Part shown: positions 5,439 through 5,784 of the stretch, in pieces
Numbering within the stretch: position 1 is the stretch's first letter
Layout of the letters: every line of letters starts with the position of its first letter
Assembly: GCA_900545075.1 (NCBI GenBank)
Contig: UQXT01000116.1
Coordinates: 1 to 5,784, forward strand
Origin: an uncultured Collinsella sp.
GTDB lineage: Bacteria > Actinomycetota > Coriobacteriia > Coriobacteriales > Coriobacteriaceae
Length of the DNA stretch: 5,784 bases
Direction: 5' to 3'
The notes under the pieces: generated by a model
Databases searched by the model: none
What the model was told of the DNA's origin: nothing
The model's input: only the letters and a program-made list of their open reading frames with translations
Made by a program: the position numbers and the translations under genes

Positions 5439-5784
5439 ATGGCTGGAATAGCAGGTGGTGTGGGCGGCGCGGAAGCGGCAGTGCTCGCGCATGCGGCAAA
5501 TATTGCAGGTGGGGCGGCTCTGGGCGTCGTGGACCTCGCCGTCAAACAGACCAATCACTGCGGTCACGCTCTTAGTGGGCATGAGTAGGCTGGTGGGTGT
5601 GACGGTAAGCCCGATGAGCCGTGTGGCGTTGAGTGCAGCTACGATTGAGCGCTGAGCCGCAAGCGGGCAGTCGCCGTAGCCGGGACTAAAGCGCCAGTTA
5701 CCGGCGAGTCCGTGTGCGGCGGCCGCAGCCTTGACCTGTTGGTCCATCTGCTCGACGGCGGCTTCTACATAGGCAGAGCATGCG
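5436..5784 (-). CDS. Methionine synthase reactivation-domain protein (3' part)
   Basis: The last 115 residues of a protein whose start lies beyond the right edge. It resembles the AdoMet-binding reactivation domain of MetH. RFSPGYGDCPL (visible residues 31-41) matches the conserved RxxPGY region that contacts AdoMet, and LTVTPTSLLMPTKSVTAVIG fits the strand segment that follows it in the family. This domain holds AdoMet for reductive remethylation of oxidised cob(II)alamin. The position 10 bases before a metH that lacks the domain supports the role; a separate reactivation protein is known in Thermotoga maritima and expected in other bacteria. The tail has a CxxCx5C cluster (visible Cys93, Cys96, Cys102) plus Cys111, absent from the E. 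coli domain as I recall it, and possibly a metal or iron-sulfur site. The ATG at 5745-5747 is internal: the frame stays open upstream to the edge with family-like residues. Confidence 0.85.
   Translation of the reverse strand, partial: ACSAYVEAAVEQMDQQVKAAAAAHGLAGNWRFSPGYGDCPLAAQRSIVAALNATRLIGLTVTPTSLLMPTKSVTAVIGLFDGEVHDAQSRPTCNICRMREHCRFRAAHTTCYSSH

Noticed and set aside
5426..5554. A 43-residue N-terminal extension of metH
   Set aside because: It would overlap the reactivation-protein gene in another frame, is low-complexity Ala/Pro/Ser, and the ATG at 5423-5425 has its own well-placed AGGAG.

Overview
The window is GC-rich bacterial DNA carrying three complete genes and one partial gene, all on the minus strand. 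The best guess is a gut actinobacterium of the class Coriobacteriia, close to Collinsella. That rests on the protein sequences, the G/C-ending codons and the strong AGGAG ribosome binding sites; no database search was possible.

Layout, read in the direction of transcription (right to left). From 5784 to 5436 lies the 3' part of a small protein resembling the reactivation domain of cobalamin-dependent methionine synthase; its start is outside the window. Ten bases later (5425 to 2858) comes metH, an 855-residue methionine synthase that lacks this reactivation domain. The two genes therefore look like a split MetH expressed as one translationally coupled unit. A 108-base gap with an 11-bp hairpin follows. 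Next is a UPF0210/DUF711 (PFL-like) gene of unknown function (2749 to 1385).

The 316 bases from 1069 to 1384 are the most unusual part. Seventeen bases past the UPF0210 stop codon lies a 134-bp composite palindrome (1234-1367): two perfect 32-bp arms around a second, smaller hairpin. After it comes a leader of about 150 bases ending in a convincing intrinsic terminator (1088-1119). That terminator sits only six bases before the perfect Shine-Dalgarno of the last gene, a class I SAM-dependent methyltransferase (1068 to 181). This arrangement suggests transcription attenuation or an unrecognised riboregulator in front of the methyltransferase.

Functionally, metH and its reactivation partner make methionine and regenerate tetrahydrofolate. 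Methionine feeds S-adenosylmethionine, which the reactivation partner and the methyltransferase would both use. That link to the methyltransferase is only thematic, because its substrate is unknown. Bases 1-180 hold no gene I can support.
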